Source: Thiocapsa marina 5811
Lineage (GTDB): Bacteria > Pseudomonadota > Gammaproteobacteria > Chromatiales > Chromatiaceae
Length of the DNA: 64,000 bases
Direction: 5' to 3'
Assembly: GCF_000223985.1 (NCBI RefSeq)
Contig: NZ_AFWV01000002.1
Coordinates: 196,501-260,500 of the forward strand
Position numbers and translations under genes: made by a program. The notes under the pieces were generated by a model. That model made no database searches and was not told the DNA's origin. It saw only the letters and a list, made by a program, of their open reading frames with translations. Below, one piece after another: positions 61,485 through 64,000 of this stretch; positions within the stretch are counted from its first letter, which is position 1, and each line of letters starts with the position of its first letter.

Positions 61485-62095
61485 CCCCCCGCGCAAGGTG
61501 CTCCGGACCCGGACTGCGGGTTTGCCGCCTTGCATTGATGTTCGTGGTCTGCTGTTTCGGTGTGGACGCGGTAGCGGCCGCATCCCCCGAACGGCAGATG
61601 CTGGCCGCGCACTGCAACGGTTGCCATGGCCTGAACGGTGTCAGCGCAGGGCCGGCATCGCCGAGCTTCGCCGGCTTCGACCGTCAATTCCTGATCCGCG
61701 TTCTCCAAGAGTTCCGCAACGGCGAGCGCGTACCCACCATCATGGATCGCATCATGACCGGCTATACCGCCGGTCAGATCCGCCAGTTGGCAACCTACTA
61801 TGCCGAGCAATCCTGGCAAAGTGCCGACGTGCCCTTGGACCCCGGCGCCGTCGCCGAGGGAAAACGTCTACATGACGAGGCCTGCGCCGAGTGCCACGAG
61901 GAAGAGGGGCGATACCAGGACCGCGATACCCCGCGGATCGCGGGCCAATGGCCGGACTATCTCGTGTTTCAGCTGCTGACATACCGCGACCGACCGGAGG
62001 CGATCCCGCAACCGACCAAGATGCGCGAGTCCTTGGTCGGCCTCGCGGATGCGGATCTGCAGGCACTGGCGCAGTTTTACGCGAGTCAGCGGTAG
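61481..62095 (+). CDS. FccA-like diheme cytochrome c (cytochrome c4 fold)
   Basis: A 204-residue diheme cytochrome c: signal peptide (LALMFVVCCFGVDAVAAA), first heme CNGCH (45-49), second CAECH (135-139). MLAAHCNGCHGLNGVSAGPASPS, PTIMDRIMTGYT, KLHDEACAECH-like spacing and LAGQWPDYL/IAGQWPDYLVFQLL with FYASQ at the end match the cytochrome subunit of flavocytochrome c sulfide dehydrogenase in purple sulfur bacteria. The flavoprotein subunit FccB is not next to it. The GTG start overlaps the previous stop. Possible partner of a distant FccB or an independent electron carrier. Confidence 0.88.
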   Translation: MTPRARCSGPGLRVCRLALMFVVCCFGVDAVAAASPERQMLAAHCNGCHGLNGVSAGPASPSFAGFDRQFLIRVLQEFRNGERVPTIMDRIMTGYTAGQIRQLATYYAEQSWQSADVPLDPGAVAEGKRLHDEACAECHEEEGRYQDRDTPRIAGQWPDYLVFQLLTYRDRPEAIPQPTKMRESLVGLADADLQALAQFYASQR

Positions 62096-62689
62096 GTCGC
62101 GAGGTCATGCGAGTCGTGTAAGTACCGCGAGGCGAACCCTTTCTCGCATATGCTGACTTGGGACATTTTCGTTCCCCGTCTTCCCTCCTATCCTCGCAAG
62201 GCGTGTTTCAATTCGCTCTGTGATCAGGGCGAAGACGCGATGCAGCGTAAGTACAAGTCATGCGTCGCGACCGCGTGTCAAAATCAACTCAAGGACGAGA
62301 TAGCTGTGACCCTGTCGCTTCCCCTGCCCGCCGTTTCGTTTCAGTCCCCTGCTGTGTCCGTTGACCACCTCTGTCTCAGTCGGAACGGCTCAATGCGTCT
62401 GCAAATTCAGTTGGGCCTACTTGATCAGACCGGCCACCGAACCGACCGGAGTCCCTCGTGACACTGGTCGAGGAGCATAACGCTACTCCGGGCGCTCCAC
62501 GCAGCGTGACGCTCCGGTCGGAGTTAGGGACGAGCTCATGTAATCAGATCCGTTTGCCGTTGACCGAGGAATTCGCGACGTTCGGCAAATATGAGTGCCG
62601 AGGAACTGGCGTTCGTCGAGTAAGTAGTCCCTTTCCTATTTCACGAACTGAAAGCGTCGCTAGCGATGAGAAATATCGCGGTACGTCCC
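62096..62689. other. Long non-coding stretch, no gene supported
   Basis: Nearly 600 bases after the diheme cytochrome gene. The frames here have no family likeness. A single GTTTCAATTC motif near 62203 is not repeated. Probably intergenic or decayed DNA leading into the pseudogene. Confidence 0.5.
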
Positions 62690-63057
62690 AGGGCTGCAGT
62701 AGTCGGCGCAACCCTGAGCCGCGACGGCGTGGTTCGCCTGCCAAGCCGCGATGGGACCGGCTTCTTCGCAACGGCGACGGTGAACATCGGCAGATCACGG
62801 TCAGCGCCGACGACGGCGGGCGCAGTCTACCGCTGAGCCTGCGGGTCTGCGAGACCACTCAGGCAGGGAAATGGATCGTTTGCGGAAACAACCTGACACG
62901 TTCCGTCGGCGCTGACCAAACGGCTTATTACACCGTTTTTGCCACAGGCAACGGATAGACCATCGCCTTTGATCCGGCCAACAACCGACGGTTCCTGCGC
63001 TTCGCCGCGAACGAGAGGACGGTGGGTGCGACTAATGTCGCGGTGACGGCGCCGTAG
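62690..63057 (+). pseudogene. Decayed gene for a secreted/repeat-tail protein
   Basis: FFATATVNIG (frame 1) followed by QITVSADDGGRSLPLSLRVCETT (frame 2) and ending TIAFDPANNRRFLRF resembles the C-terminal tail of many secreted hypothetical proteins (pattern FA.ATVN.G, ITVSAD.GG.SLP..L..C, VPFDPANNR.FVRF). The frame shifts near 62797 and is stopped by TAG at 62956-62958 before a second stop at 63055-63057. No intact N-terminal part is found upstream. Confidence 0.6.
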
Positions 63058-63332
63058 CCCGGCACCTGGCTTTGGAGAGAACTCTAGGTCAATGCGAACA
63101 ACCTGGCAGTGGCAGCAACTCATCATCCGGTCTTTGCGACTCGATCGCGACTCATGAACTTGATCACCAGGAAGTTGCTTTAAAAATGGGACATTCACAG
63201 GACGAAGCCGTTATGAATTCATTTTTTCGGTTCGACAGCAATGCACTATCTTCGATAAGGACAATGTTTCGATCAATGCCTGCTGGAGACTCCTCCGAGC
63301 GGAGCCGACGAGTGCAATGCGAGGAAGAATCC

Positions 63333-64000
63333 ATGTCTCCCCGGCTTGTTTGGCTTCCTTTCATACCAGAGAAGCACTGCACCGCAAGCATTTTTTCCTG
63401 TTTGATGCTGATGATGAGCTTGTCGATTGGCGACGCCCTGGCTCAAGATTCGCTCTCGATGAATGGGATGTTACGGGTCGATGGATCTGAATCGAGCGGG
63501 TCGTTGGCGACAGAAGACGCACTGCGCGAACGTGTCGCCCGCGAGGGCTGGATGCGCGTGCGGGTGGACCTCATCCAATCGGCGAGACTCTCGGTGCCAT
63601 CCGACGCGGTCGAGTCAGGCATCCTTGAAGACCAGTTGGAGCGAACGACGCAAGACCTATTGTTCGCGTTGCCCGCAGGCTCCTACGAAGCGGTTCATCG
63701 TGACGCCGATTCGCCAACACTTACCCTGAGAGTCGATGCTGTCGGCCTGGACGAATTGCTGGTTTCACCCTTGGTGGCGAATGTTGATGCAGCCGGTATT
63801 CCGGGCGAGGCCGGAATGGACTTGGCAATAGTTGTCGAGCAGGCGATTCGGTCGTATCAATTAGCATACACTATAAGCCCCGATGTCGAGGCTGCTGCTT
63901 ACAGCGACTCTTGGTCGGACAGTTTTGCGGACATTTCATTACTTGAGGATCTCAGGGCCGAGATCATTGCTACCTTGGAGCAGTTGGACACGGGTAGCCT
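63333..64000 (+). CDS. Secreted protein, N-terminal part, runs off the window
   Basis: An open frame without stop to the window end, 222 codons seen. ATG at 63333 has AGGAAG five bases upstream; ATG at 63213 in the same frame is an alternative. A hydrophobic signal segment (IFSCLMLMMSLSIGDALA) is followed by SLSMNGMLRVDGSESSG. The part VRVDLIQSARLSVPSDAVESGI...LEDQLERTTQDLLFALP, then LTLRVDAVGLDELLVSPLVANVD resembles the inhibitor-I9 propeptide shape of subtilases. A secreted protease with propeptide is a guess; the catalytic part would lie beyond the window. Confidence 0.7.
   Translation, partial: MSPRLVWLPFIPEKHCTASIFSCLMLMMSLSIGDALAQDSLSMNGMLRVDGSESSGSLATEDALRERVAREGWMRVRVDLIQSARLSVPSDAVESGILEDQLERTTQDLLFALPAGSYEAVHRDADSPTLTLRVDAVGLDELLVSPLVANVDAAGIPGEAGMDLAIVVEQAIRSYQLAYTISPDVEAAAYSDSWSDSFADISLLEDLRAEIIATLEQLDTGS

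Noticed and set aside
62150-62461. Frame with a GTTTCAATTC motif, at first taken as a possible CRISPR repeat
   Set aside because: Only one copy is present, with no evenly spaced second copy and no cas gene in the window.

Overview
The window looks like a GC-rich gammaproteobacterial chromosome, most likely a purple sulfur bacterium (Chromatiaceae) or a close relative. This is inference from gene content: an FccA-like diheme cytochrome c, a sulfide:quinone-reductase-like flavoprotein, an SbtA/SbtB bicarbonate-uptake pair, and the gammaproteobacterial orders tgt-yajC-secD-secF and tesA/ybbA/ybbP. No rRNA gene, tRNA gene or CRISPR array was found by eye.

1-9 kb holds the end of a type I restriction gene (hsdR fragment), a RelBE-type toxin-antitoxin pair, a secreted cyclophilin, a membrane protein, a TerB-like protein, a HerA/DUF853 ATPase, a decayed phospholipase D gene, a SEC-C protein, a CmoA-like methyltransferase and a DUF900-type hydrolase.

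9-27 kb is a glucan block. On the minus strand, an SbmA/YddA-type ABC protein with a degenerate ATPase domain is followed by a GH1 beta-glucosidase, a glycogen synthase with a long Pro/Glu-rich N-terminal tail, and a GH13 enzyme. Divergently on the plus strand lie a 1039-residue discoidin plus (alpha/alpha)6-barrel protein, a GH94-type phosphorylase, and mdoG, an unknown overlapping gene and mdoH for osmoregulated periplasmic glucans. Together they could link making of periplasmic beta-glucan to its intracellular phosphorolysis and to glycogen.

27-43.6 kb is a visibly AT-richer surface-polysaccharide island, all on the minus strand: aminotransferase, sulfotransferase, short Wzm/Wzt exporter, several glycosyltransferases, a 4,6-dehydratase, a nucleotidyltransferase, an epimerase, GtrA and a NeuD-type acetyltransferase. 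Two direct copies of a related repeat of about 150 bp sit near its two sides (30.2 and 43.3 kb), suggesting transfer or rearrangement.

43.6-61 kb is core-like: Hsp70-like/DUF2760 pair, DUF2934, msrA, a HAD phosphatase, tgt-yajC-secD-secF with several perfect hairpins between genes, apbE, an sqr-like/sbtA/sbtB transcription unit, tesA divergent from ybbA-ybbP. 61-64 kb has two overlapping cytochrome c genes, a long non-coding stretch with a decayed gene, and the start of a secreted protein that runs off the window.
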